This document shows, piece after piece, positions 1 through 6,885 of a stretch of DNA of 7,042 bases. Under the pieces are notes generated by a model. That model saw only the letters and a list, made by a program, of their open reading frames with translations. It searched no databases and was not told where the DNA came from. The stretch comes from JBAXLO01 sp037134755 (GTDB lineage: Bacteria; Bacteroidota; Bacteroidia; Bacteroidales; JACABE01). The DNA lies in the NCBI GenBank assembly GCA_037134755.1, contig JBAXLO010000228.1, positions 1 to 7,042 on the forward strand, written 5' to 3'. A program made the translations under genes and the position numbers. Each line of letters begins with the position of its first letter. The first letter of the stretch is position 1.

Positions 1-143
1 GTTTGCAAAAGAAAATATTATTAAATGTTAAATTTACACAAAATCTGGTAGATGTGCATAATTTTGTTAATGGTATGTATAATTTTACTATTTTTGTGGA
101 CGGAAATCAAAAAAATAGTAACAAAATAGTGATACAAAATTAA
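1..143 (+). CDS. 3' end of a T9SS cargo protein (type A C-terminal sorting domain), cut by the window edge
   Basis: The frame beginning at base 3 stays open for 46 codons and ends at TAA 141-143. The peptide has the alternating pattern of the end of a T9SS type A sorting domain: a beta strand (LLNVKF), the turn NFVNGMYNFTIFVDG, which matches the family's 'L..G.Y.....G', and a final strand NKIVIQN just before the stop. This domain directs a protein through the type IX machinery to the cell surface, where it is cleaved off. The rest of the protein lies left of the window, so its function is unknown. It lies on the same strand as the next gene, which carries the same kind of domain, 60 bases downstream. 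The assignment rests on a short tail only. Confidence 0.72.
   Translation, partial: LQKKILLNVKFTQNLVDVHNFVNGMYNFTIFVDGNQKNSNKIVIQN
63..96 (+). promoter_or_regulatory. Possible Bacteroidota-type promoter for the T9SS cargo gene at 204
   Basis: TTTG at 63-66, a 22-base gap and TATTTTTG at 89-96 fit the Bacteroidota pattern of a -33 TTTG and a -7 TAnnTTTG. The site lies inside the end of the upstream coding region. It would give a leader of about 100 bases that includes the hairpin at 157-189. No TTTG occurs between 97 and 203, so a -7 box of this type closer to the gene is absent. In such AT-rich DNA the match may be chance. Confidence 0.3.
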
Positions 144-156
144 TTATTAATAAATT

Positions 157-189
157 AAGTCGAACTCCTTTATTAAAGGAGTTCGACTT
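157..189 (+). terminator. Strong 15-bp hairpin, terminator of the upstream T9SS gene and/or leader hairpin of the next gene
   Basis: Bases 157-171 pair perfectly with 175-189 around a 3-base ATT loop. The stem contains AAGTCGAACTCC and its complement and stands out from the AT-rich surroundings. A short TTT and then AATATAAAG follow, so the U tract is weak. The hairpin starts 13 bases after the stop codon of the upstream gene, as expected for a terminator. It also ends only 14 bases before the ATG at 204, which leaves no room for a separate promoter between them. Confidence 0.7.
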
Positions 190-203
190 TAATATAAAGA
201 ATA

Positions 204-1742
204 ATGAAAATATTCAAACAATTTATCGTAATAGTTTTATTATTAATTCTACCTTTTATTACTTTTAGTCAACAAATAAACTTTAATAGAATTTATAATC
301 CTGATAGTATTTATAACGTGACACCAGTTGGTCATACAGTACTTACTGCTAATAACAAATATATTATACAAGCTTATAGTGCTTTTTATAGCAGCAATTT
401 ATCATTGACTGCTATTTTGTTTATAGAACTTGATTCGATAGGTAATATTATTAAAAAGGTTTCTATTAAATCAGATACAATTATTTGTGTATCTGGCTTT
501 GGATCATTTATACATACACATGATAGTGGATATTGCTATGTAGGTAATTTGCATACTACTACAAATAAATATCATTATTTTGTTAAATTAAACAATAATC
601 TGGATACTTTATGGACTAGTAAGATACAACAAACAGATTCATTAGATGAAGGTAATTATCAATTATGCGAAACTTTTGACAAAGGTTTCGTCATGGTTGG
701 GGAAAAAGATATAAATTCAACAATTACTAATGTTTTAATTATTAAAATAGATAGTCTTGGTAATCAATTGTGGAAAAAAACAATAGCATTGGGTGGTTTA
801 AGCCCTGCTTATCAAATAAGGGAAACACCGGATAAAGGGTTATTAATTTGTGGATATAAAGCTTCCCCATATTCGAACGTTTATACCGGTGGTCCTTTCA
901 TTCTTAAAACAGATAGTGCCGGTAATTTAAAATGGAGTAGTTTCCCAAATTCACAAAATTATAATGGTGGAGGTGCAATAGCTATTACTCCAGAAGGAGA
1001 TTATTTACTTGCTTATGGTTATGGCATATCGCTTGAATATAGTAACACAACTGATTTTTATTATTCAAAAATTAATGTTATTAAATATAATGCAAATGGT
1101 GGAGTAATAGGGAGTCGTTTTTATGATAAAGTTAGACTTAATCAAGGTATTTATAAAGTTGAAATGTTACCAAATGGTGATTATTTTATTTTAGGTAATT
1201 ATTTTGTAGCAGATACCAATTCTAATCATAGTGCAGATGTTGCATTATTAATGAAAATTAATAATAAAGATGATAGTTTATGGACACAATGTTATGGTTA
1301 TGCTGTAGGTACTTCTGCTGACATTAATTATCTTTTTGATGGTGTAGCAACTAATGATGGTGGGTTTATAAGCTGTGGTTTAGTGGGATCTTATCCAACA
1401 GTACCGCAACAAATGATGTGGGTTGTAAAAACAGATAGCAATGGATATGCTCCAGATATGAATAGTTTAGGGATTAATGATATAAGTAAAGGTAATATGG
1501 GAGAAGTAAGAGTGTTTCCTAATCCTGCAACAAACCAAACAACGATAGCTTATCCTCAACTAAAAGTAGAAGGAGGCATACTTATATATAATATGCTTGG
1601 GCAAATAGTGTATGAGGAAAAGATTGCAAAAGGATCATTACAAACCAAACTAAAAATTCAACACCTTAAAGCAGGGCTTTATAAAGTAATATTAAGAGAG
1701 AAAGGGATGATGAAAGGGGAAGTGAATTTGGTGAAAGAATGA
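204..1742 (+). CDS. Secreted T9SS cargo protein with a probable beta-propeller and a type A sorting domain
   Basis: This is a 512-residue protein of unknown specific function. Residues 1-22 form a signal peptide: MKIFK, a long hydrophobic stretch (IVIVLLLILPFIT), then FSQQ, with likely cleavage near residue 22. Residues about 30-415 contain repeated turns of the type KxDSxGN (IDSLGN 182-187, TDSAGN 236-241, TDSNGY 409-414, with a looser copy at 76-81), followed by 'LW' or 'KW' and preceded by strands such as 'GFVMVGE' and 'GGFISCG'. This pattern is typical of bacterial propeller-like surface proteins, but the fold is inferred. Residues about 433-511 are a T9SS type A sorting domain: VRVFPNPA at 435-442, 'IYNMLGQIVY', 'LKAGLYKVIL', and a basic strand at the end. 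The protein should cross the inner membrane by Sec and reach the surface by T9SS. The ATG at 204 is chosen because the signal peptide begins there; the preceding AATATAAAGAATA is A-rich with no real Shine-Dalgarno. No catalytic motif is visible, so it may be a surface binding or structural protein. Confidence 0.85.
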   Translation: MKIFKQFIVIVLLLILPFITFSQQINFNRIYNPDSIYNVTPVGHTVLTANNKYIIQAYSAFYSSNLSLTAILFIELDSIGNIIKKVSIKSDTIICVSGFGSFIHTHDSGYCYVGNLHTTTNKYHYFVKLNNNLDTLWTSKIQQTDSLDEGNYQLCETFDKGFVMVGEKDINSTITNVLIIKIDSLGNQLWKKTIALGGLSPAYQIRETPDKGLLICGYKASPYSNVYTGGPFILKTDSAGNLKWSSFPNSQNYNGGGAIAITPEGDYLLAYGYGISLEYSNTTDFYYSKINVIKYNANGGVIGSRFYDKVRLNQGIYKVEMLPNGDYFILGNYFVADTNSNHSADVALLMKINNKDDSLWTQCYGYAVGTSADINYLFDGVATNDGGFISCGLVGSYPTVPQQMMWVVKTDSNGYAPDMNSLGINDISKGNMGEVRVFPNPATNQTTIAYPQLKVEGGILIYNMLGQIVYEEKIAKGSLQTKLKIQHLKAGLYKVILREKGMMKGEVNLVKE

Positions 1743-1754
1743 CCTCTCCCGTCT

Positions 1755-1803
1755 CAACTCTGCTCGACGACCGTCAAATACATCGGTCACCGTAGTCGAG
1801 TTG
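1755..1803. repeat. GC-richer imperfect inverted repeat, REP-like intergenic element
   Basis: CAACTC (1755-1760) pairs with GAGTTG (1798-1803), and GACCG (1769-1773) pairs with CGGTC (1784-1788) around a 10-base loop. The segments between the two stems (TGCTCGAC and ACCGTAGTC) form an internal loop. The composition is markedly more GC-rich than the flanks. The arms, with CTCGAC and CGGTCACCGTAGTCGAG, resemble dispersed palindromic elements I recall from intergenic regions of Bacteroidota genomes. The repeat lies between two convergent genes, the usual place for such elements, and begins 12 bases after the stop of the T9SS gene, so it could also act as that gene's 3' hairpin. Only one copy is in the window, so its repetitive nature is inferred. 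Confidence 0.45.
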
Positions 1804-1804
1804 C

Positions 1805-1846
1805 AAAAATAAGAGCGGCTGCCTAATAAAAGACAACCGCTCTTTT
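1805..1846 (-). terminator. Rho-independent terminator of the nagB/PIG-L fusion gene, possibly bidirectional
   Basis: Arms 1811-1821 and 1834-1844 form an 11-bp stem. Read on the minus strand it is fully paired, with one G-U wobble, and the T tract ATTTTTGC follows, 28 bases after the stop codon of the nagB-like gene. On the plus strand the same stem has one C-A mismatch and is followed by TTTTG, so it could also stop transcription from the convergent T9SS gene. The clean pairing on the minus strand favours the nagB-like gene as its main user. Confidence 0.85.
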
Positions 1847-1872
1847 GTATTATAAACTTTATGTACTTCTTC

Positions 1873-4197
1873 TTATTGCCCAACCACGCCTTCCATTGAT
1901 TTTTCGAGTTCGATAGCCATATCTAAGAACTCTTCCACATTCATTTCGCGTAAGTAAATCAAACCGTGAGTGGCTCTTACTAAAGGACTCTCATTTTGAT
2001 AAAAGAAATCTTTGCCCAGCAATAACTGTATCTCTTTTAATTGTTCGACCCATACATGTTGCGTAAGATCACTAAATTTACCATCATATTGATAGCTAGG
2101 AAATGATGCATTAGCCTGACTTAAATAACAATGTTCGAAAGACTGATTAAGCAAAGCCAAGGCATTTAACGATACCGGAACGATAACATTAACTTCTGAT
2201 GGATGAAACTTGTACCACACATTTCTATATCCCCAAATCCTAAGCTTAGATAAATCTTTGGTCTGTTTCCATAATCTTATTGCTTCGGCTATAGCCTGCA
2301 ATACTTTATAGTGTGTATCGGGGCCGCTGCCTTCAGGATCCAAAGCAAGACTAATTACAGTAGGGTTAGTATCGTTAAGTAATTTTACTATCGGCTGTAC
2401 ATCTCTTTTACCTTGCGGTAATTCTGTAAAGATATCTCCTTTATAAAAACCTAAGCGTAAGTGATGCACATTACTGAGCTGCACACCAAAATGCGCCCAC
2501 ACAAGTTCTTCTTCAAACTCACGGATCATCCCCTTTAGTTTTTGAACTTCGGGAGAGTTCTTTTGGCCATCGTAACTGCCCTCTAATGTGTCTATAGTCT
2601 CTTTAACTTTATGTCTTAACTCTGTTCTGTCACTAATTTTCCATATCTCAACAATGTCTCTGACAATACGATGACACAAACCCCTTCGACGTTCATTCTC
2701 ATCACCCGAAGCCACTTTGCTCAGATAATGATACACATCTTTATCGCGTTTTATCTTATAACCATCTATATAGAAGTCATCATAGTTTAACATCTGTATC
2801 TTATCTTCCATTATAAATTCAAGTGTATCATATAATGCTTCAATTACAAATGAATTAGCAACAGCAGTAAAGCCCGAAGTCATTACTGCAAAATGCGAAT
2901 TATTAGATGAAGAACGTAACTGACGATTTACATGTGGCATCAGCCCAAGCATAATATCATCATGATGTGGCCCTGTATGAAGAAATGTTTGTCCCGATTC
3001 GCTCTTACAACCCTTATCAAGTTTATTAGTTATCGATTTAATAACTGATTCAACAGTACTAGAAGAGATATTAGGGATATGACTACAGAATTTATCATCT
3101 TTTAAATCATCAACAGAAATACGACTGCCAAACCTGTTTAATTTCTTGCATAAACCAATAATAACATGCTCGGTCTTAGCATGACTCCAATCACCTTCTT
3201 CATAATACTTCTTTACAGAATCATTAAGTCTGAATGCCGCACCTTTAGTCAAATAAAAACGACTGTTAGCAAGCTTATGCAATACAGTAGCAGGATACAA
3301 CACATCAGCATCCTTTTGTAAAGCATTAGCCACAACATCCCCTTTAGCTTCGCCGGCAGCAAAAATAATTGCTACAGCATTATGATTATAAGTAATAGTA
3401 TTTAATCCAATTGTAATAACCAATCGATTTCTTGATACATCAATACCCCCTAAATCGCCGGCTGCTACAGCCTGTGTTTCGAAGTTAGTTGCAGTTAATC
3501 TGGTAGTAGAAAAATGATCAGAGCCTCTTGTATTGAAAGCAATATGCCCATCAGGGCCTATACCCCCCAAAAAGAAACCTATACCACCTTTATCTCTTAT
3601 ATTAGCTTCATAATTCTTGCACCAATCATCAATCATAAAGATAGATTTTTGTTGGAGTTGCTCAAGTTTATTTGTTGCTGCGCGATATCTTAAAGAGATA
3701 TCAACAATACTTTTAGGAAATACATCTGTAAAATGTCTGCCATCAAATAAAGGTATCTTATCAGCATTAATCAATAAAGCTTTATCAGGATTCAAACCAA
3801 ATCCTTTAATATAATATTCATTAACATAATAAAAGAAACTGTTGTGTTGTTTAGATGAGATTGGATAAAACTCATCAATCTGAACAAACTGCAAACCACT
3901 TAGCTCAGGCTTGTATCTTAACTGATATTTTTCTCTGAGTTCATTAATTTGAGATGAATCCCAGTTAGCAATTATATGTTGCGTCCATTTAATAAAATGC
4001 TCAGGAGTTTTACCGGTAGGCAAACTAATAACACCATCAGGGTTTTCGACAGCCCATTCAATAAAACGCAAAGCAGTGTACATCCCTAATTGTGGAAAGT
4101 TACTGGCAATTATATAAGGTATCTTAGTCGTTATTTCTTTTTCACCTGAATTATTGAATAATATCTGTTCGACAGGTGATAAATTATATTGATTCAT
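1873..4197 (-). CDS. nagB: NagB-type glucosamine-6-phosphate deaminase-like domain fused to a PIG-L/LmbE deacetylase domain
   Basis: This 774-residue cytoplasmic protein has no signal peptide. Residues about 25-345 are a NagB/6-phosphogluconolactonase-type domain: phosphate loop SLPTGKTP (58-65), VQIDEF with D108 matching E. coli NagB D72, and GGIGPDGHIAFN (211-222) with D216 and H218 matching D141 and H143. The E. coli E148 position is T223, so ordinary deaminase activity on glucosamine-6-phosphate is not assured. Residues about 400-640 are a PIG-L/LmbE N-acetylglucosaminyl deacetylase-like domain: GPHHDD (409-414) supplies His411 and Asp414 as likely zinc ligands and Asp413 as the likely base, and GPDTH (625-629) supplies His629. 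The final 130 residues have no motif I recognise. NagB alone is about 266 residues, so this is about three times as long; NagB-PIG-L fusions are known in Bacteroidota. A plausible role is coupled deacetylation and isomerisation/deamination of an amino-sugar phosphate, which is inference. The ATG at 4197 follows a good -7 box. A terminator lies downstream, and the gene is convergent with the T9SS gene. Confidence 0.82.
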   Translation of the reverse strand: MNQYNLSPVEQILFNNSGEKEITTKIPYIIASNFPQLGMYTALRFIEWAVENPDGVISLPTGKTPEHFIKWTQHIIANWDSSQINELREKYQLRYKPELSGLQFVQIDEFYPISSKQHNSFFYYVNEYYIKGFGLNPDKALLINADKIPLFDGRHFTDVFPKSIVDISLRYRAATNKLEQLQQKSIFMIDDWCKNYEANIRDKGGIGFFLGGIGPDGHIAFNTRGSDHFSTTRLTATNFETQAVAAGDLGGIDVSRNRLVITIGLNTITYNHNAVAIIFAAGEAKGDVVANALQKDADVLYPATVLHKLANSRFYLTKGAAFRLNDSVKKYYEEGDWSHAKTEHVIIGLCKKLNRFGSRISVDDLKDDKFCSHIPNISSSTVESVIKSITNKLDKGCKSESGQTFLHTGPHHDDIMLGLMPHVNRQLRSSSNNSHFAVMTSGFTAVANSFVIEALYDTLEFIMEDKIQMLNYDDFYIDGYKIKRDKDVYHYLSKVASGDENERRRGLCHRIVRDIVEIWKISDRTELRHKVKETIDTLEGSYDGQKNSPEVQKLKGMIREFEEELVWAHFGVQLSNVHHLRLGFYKGDIFTELPQGKRDVQPIVKLLNDTNPTVISLALDPEGSGPDTHYKVLQAIAEAIRLWKQTKDLSKLRIWGYRNVWYKFHPSEVNVIVPVSLNALALLNQSFEHCYLSQANASFPSYQYDGKFSDLTQHVWVEQLKEIQLLLGKDFFYQNESPLVRATHGLIYLREMNVEEFLDMAIELEKSMEGVVGQ

Positions 4198-4228
4198 CGT
4201 TGTGTTATTTAAGATTTGAAATGTGATG

Positions 4229-4236
4229 CAAAGTTA
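4229..4236 (-). promoter_or_regulatory. Bacteroidota -7 box of the nagB/PIG-L gene
   Basis: The minus strand reads TAACTTTG, a full match to TAnnTTTG, followed by CA. It lies 31 bases before the ATG at 4197, giving a leader of about 25 bases. No clear TTTG or TTG is found at the -33 spacing. The same TAA(C/T)TTTGCA string precedes tdh and the porin gene. Confidence 0.6.
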
Positions 4237-4255
4237 CGATTTTAAATAAAAGAAT

Positions 4256-4288
4256 ATAAAAAAAGACTGCCTTTTTTTGGCAGTCTTT
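4256..4288 (-). terminator. Rho-independent terminator of tdh
   Basis: Arms 4262-4271 and 4279-4288 form a perfect 10-bp stem (GGCAGTCTTT on the plus strand at the right arm) around a 7-base loop. On the minus strand it is followed by a T-rich tail, TTTTATATTC. It begins only 4 bases after the tdh stop codon. It separates tdh from the nagB-like gene, which therefore needs its own promoter. Confidence 0.92.
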
Positions 4289-4292
4289 CCTA

Positions 4293-5258
4293 TTATATTA
4301 AGCCATTTTTATGTTTCTCACCAATCACTTTAAGCATATCTTGTGTCATGGTGTCCAGATCAAAAGAATGTTTCCAGTTCCACTCTTCTCTGGCAGCAGT
4401 ATCATCAATAGAATTAGGCCACGAATCAGCTATCTCCTGACGGAAATCAGGTTTGTAAGTTATTTCAAAGTCGGGCATGAATTTCTTAATTGATTCAGCC
4501 ATCATCTTAGGATTAACACTAAAAGCTCCTACATTAAAATCAGAATGATGCTTTAATGTTTTAAAATCTGCATGAAACAAATCTAAAGTTGCTTTCAAAC
4601 AATCAGGCATATACATCATAGGTAACATGGTATCTTCTTTTAAAAAGCATTCATATTTACCATATTTAATAGCATCATAATAAATTGCTACAGCATAATC
4701 AGTAGTACCACCGCCCGGCATCGTTTCGTTGCTGATAATACCCGGGTAACGTAAGCCTCTGATGTCAACACCAAATTTAGCCACATAATAATCTCCAAGT
4801 AATTCGCCTGCAACTTTGGTAATTCCATACATTGTAGTAGGGCGAAGAATAGTTTCCTGAGGGGTGTTAACAATAGGAGTACTTGGCCCAAAAGCAGCTA
4901 TAGAACTTGGCACAAGAACACGTTCCATCTTTCTCTCGCGAGCAATTTCAAAGATATTTAATGTCCCATTGATATTTACATCCCAAGCTAACATAGGTTT
5001 CTTTTCGCCAACAGCCGAAAGAATGGCAGCTAAATGTACTATTGCATTTACATTATGCTTCTCAACAACAGCATTAATATGATTTCTATCGGTTACATCC
5101 AATTGTTCGAAAGGACCCGAATCTTTAAGCTTTTCATTTGTATTAGCGCATTTATCAGATGCAATCACATTATCTTTGCCATAAATGTTGCGAAGAGCAA
5201 GTACAAGTTCTGATCCTATCTGTCCGGATGACCCTGTTACCAATATTTTCTCTATCAT
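4293..5258 (-). CDS. tdh: NAD-dependent L-threonine 3-dehydrogenase, short-chain-dehydrogenase/epimerase type
   Basis: This 321-residue cytoplasmic enzyme oxidises L-threonine with NAD+ to 2-amino-3-oxobutyrate, the first step of threonine breakdown to glycine and acetyl-CoA. The N-terminal Rossmann motif is TGSSGQIG (8-15, glycines 9, 12 and 15), with D35 of IASD placed to bind the NAD ribose. The catalytic residues are Ser118/Ser119 in VPSSIAAFG and the YxxxK motif at Y144-K148. Signatures shared with animal and Flavobacterium threonine dehydrogenases, and not with ordinary sugar epimerases, are LRYPGIIS (169-176), PGGGTTDYAV (181-190), LPMMYMPDCLKATL (212-225) and ESIKKFMPDFEITY through ADSWPNSIDD to the WNWKH tail. 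The length is normal for the family and the frame is intact. The partner gene kbl (2-amino-3-ketobutyrate CoA ligase) is not in the window. A -7 box lies upstream and a terminator directly downstream, so it is probably transcribed alone. Confidence 0.93.
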   Translation of the reverse strand: MIEKILVTGSSGQIGSELVLALRNIYGKDNVIASDKCANTNEKLKDSGPFEQLDVTDRNHINAVVEKHNVNAIVHLAAILSAVGEKKPMLAWDVNINGTLNIFEIARERKMERVLVPSSIAAFGPSTPIVNTPQETILRPTTMYGITKVAGELLGDYYVAKFGVDIRGLRYPGIISNETMPGGGTTDYAVAIYYDAIKYGKYECFLKEDTMLPMMYMPDCLKATLDLFHADFKTLKHHSDFNVGAFSVNPKMMAESIKKFMPDFEITYKPDFRQEIADSWPNSIDDTAAREEWNWKHSFDLDTMTQDMLKVIGEKHKNGLI

Positions 5259-5302
5259 GATTGATTTAATTTGTAAGAATTAGATTGATTTGTTTTATGC
5301 TG

Positions 5303-5310
5303 CAAAATTA
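5303..5310 (-). promoter_or_regulatory. Bacteroidota -7 box of tdh
   Basis: The minus strand reads TAATTTTG, a full match to TAnnTTTG, followed by CAGCA. It lies 44 bases before the ATG at 5258. No clear -33 TTTG is visible. The 10-base string TAATTTTGCA is identical to that before the porin gene. The 122-base gap to the porin gene has no convincing GC-rich hairpin, so read-through from the porin gene into tdh is also possible. Confidence 0.55.
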
Positions 5311-5380
5311 ATTAATTTGAGTGTAATAATAGGTATTTTTTAATATTATTATTTCAAATATTTTAATCCTTATACAAATG

Positions 5381-6718
5381 TTACTTAGCTGTACTATTAG
5401 TAAAGAAAATAGGTTTAAAAGTAACCATCAAATATGCATATTGTGGAAACTTAGAATTACTTTGTGAGATTTTATTCAAATACTCCAGCGTGTTATAGCG
5501 GCGCATGAAACAATATCCCAAGCTAAGATTAATTTCTTTTGATGGCGAATAAGTATATACAAAATCAAATTCATAAGCTAATTGCTTGTCCAATTGATAA
5601 CATTTGTTGACAATAGGAGTAAATGGAGATACAGGCAGTGATAGTTTAGTAGGTAAATATTCCTTATCTAAACTTAAAGAATGTACAGTAATTTCGAAAT
5701 TATGATTCACTTTTGGTGTGATATTTAAACGTGCATAAATATCGTTAATGCCTGCACCATTAGTAATATCAGAGTTAGTGCCCAAGAAGTGATCCATATA
5801 TCCAAGAAAAGTATGATTAGAACCATATAATTTATCAAAAGAAGTAGATTTAGTTTTAACAGCAGTAGTGTCCGAGAAATCAGTGCCTGAATAATGATCA
5901 TAAGCTACCATTAATTCTAGATGTTTACAAAATCTATATGCTGCATTTGCTGAATAAAACATTGCTTTAACATCACGACCATCTGCAAGCGCTCCTGTTT
6001 GATAATAAAAGATGCCACCTACTTTAAATTTATCGGTTTTATAATTAATATTCGGACCAATTGTATATCTGTTTTCAAAGTGATTGAGCTGAGCAGTTCG
6101 TTGGTTAACATCCATTAAAGACATTAATGAAACGTCTAATTTATTATTTACAAACTTTCTGTTGAGCCATAAATATGACATATATTTGTATGATTTTACA
6201 TTATACAAATCAAGATAGTATATTGAATAGGAATCATTATTCATAGCCAAACCTAAGTCAACCTTAGTTGCTGTAGTTTTATTATCATATTGTAATAAAG
6301 CCAAATCATGAGTTACGCCCCAATCAGTCCAATTTGAGGCACAGATTAAGCGTTCGTCGTCGTACTTTATTTGTTGCCTGCCAAACTTTACAGAGCAATT
6401 ATCTGTAAAATTATATTTAGCCCAAGCTTCGAATATACCTACATTGTTGTTATAGTCAGATGTAGAATTCTGTCCCCAGGCGCGGACATCCTGTACAGAT
6501 AAAGCAAAAGTTAATTTGTCTTTTTGATAATCCAGATTGATCCTGCTTCGTTGAACAACTAATCCAAAGGGTACTTTTGTTGAGTCGCGCAATAGTTTGT
6601 AGCCATCCATTAACTGAGCTTTTTCTCTAATCTCGCCCGATAATGTAAACTGGGCTTTTAAAGGTGCTGATGTTAAGAATAACATCGCGATAAGCGGAAA
6701 TAAAAAATACTTTTTCAT
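5381..6718 (-). CDS. Outer-membrane beta-barrel porin, alginate-export family type
   Basis: This 445-residue protein has a clear signal peptide: MKKY, the hydrophobic core FLFPLIAMLFLTSA, then PLKA, with likely cleavage near residue 22, before FTLSGEIREK. The rest is a run of alternating polar and hydrophobic strands ending on aromatic residues, as in a barrel. Conserved alginate-export-type signatures are the early RSRINLDYQKDKLTFALSVQDVR (57-79, a strand-turn-strand), GRQQIKYDDERLI (113-125), and FDKLYGSNHTFLGYMDHF (294-311). The last barrel strand is QYAYLMVTFKPIFF (426-439). The protein should sit in the outer membrane and let a small or oligomeric solute through; the solute cannot be read from sequence, and the alginate name is a family label only. 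Length and frame look complete. It lies upstream of tdh on the same strand with a gap of 122 bases and has its own -7 box. A 41-bp tandem array starts 168 bases before its start codon. Confidence 0.82.
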   Translation of the reverse strand: MKKYFLFPLIAMLFLTSAPLKAQFTLSGEIREKAQLMDGYKLLRDSTKVPFGLVVQRSRINLDYQKDKLTFALSVQDVRAWGQNSTSDYNNNVGIFEAWAKYNFTDNCSVKFGRQQIKYDDERLICASNWTDWGVTHDLALLQYDNKTTATKVDLGLAMNNDSYSIYYLDLYNVKSYKYMSYLWLNRKFVNNKLDVSLMSLMDVNQRTAQLNHFENRYTIGPNINYKTDKFKVGGIFYYQTGALADGRDVKAMFYSANAAYRFCKHLELMVAYDHYSGTDFSDTTAVKTKSTSFDKLYGSNHTFLGYMDHFLGTNSDITNGAGINDIYARLNITPKVNHNFEITVHSLSLDKEYLPTKLSLPVSPFTPIVNKCYQLDKQLAYEFDFVYTYSPSKEINLSLGYCFMRRYNTLEYLNKISQSNSKFPQYAYLMVTFKPIFFTNSTAK

Positions 6719-6755
6719 AGAAATGTGTTTAAATTTGATATAAGGATTTAAGTTG

Positions 6756-6763
6756 CAAAATTA
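6756..6763 (-). promoter_or_regulatory. Bacteroidota -7 box of the porin gene
   Basis: The minus strand reads TAATTTTG, a full match to TAnnTTTG, followed by CA, 37 bases before the ATG at 6718. A TTG lies about 15 bases further upstream, shorter than the usual -33 to -7 spacing. The expected leader is about 30 bases. Confidence 0.55.
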
Positions 6764-6885
6764 AACAATAATTCAATCCAACGACATTATTTAATAAAAT
6801 AAAAATCTTTTCCCGTAAGGCAATAATAACAGTAGAAAAATGAGATCGCCAAATACGTAACTACCTGATCGAACTTATGGGTGAA
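6764..6885. other. Non-coding spacer between the porin promoter and the tandem array
   Basis: Together with the array, this belongs to a gene-free stretch of 324 bases from 6719 to the right edge. I see no credible open frame, RNA gene or terminator in it. It is slightly richer in G and C from about 6811 onward. It holds one short match to the repeat unit, AAATACGT at 6851-6858, which could be the remnant of a degenerate copy or chance. Confidence 0.5.

Noticed and set aside
59..66. TAATTTTG as the -7 box of the T9SS gene
   Set aside because: It matches the consensus but is 138 bases from the start codon and inside coding sequence. Its TTTG fits better as the -33 partner of the box at 89-96.
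1692..1883. Small minus-strand open frame of 63 codons
   Set aside because: It overlaps the end of the T9SS gene, the inverted repeat and the terminator, and its peptide has no recognisable features.
3617..3814. Small plus-strand open frame of 65 codons
   Set aside because: It lies wholly inside the well-supported NagB domain on the other strand. The short frames at 4311-4493, 4688-4891 and 4864-5082 inside tdh are rejected for the same reason.
4293..5258. Generic UDP-sugar epimerase
   Set aside because: The PGGGTTDYAV, LPMMYMPDC and SWPNSIDD motifs are those of threonine dehydrogenases of the short-chain type and are not expected in sugar epimerases.
5325..5380. Terminator of the porin gene
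   Set aside because: The region is AT-rich with only short A/T self-complementary stretches such as AATATTATT, and no stable stem with a T tract could be drawn.
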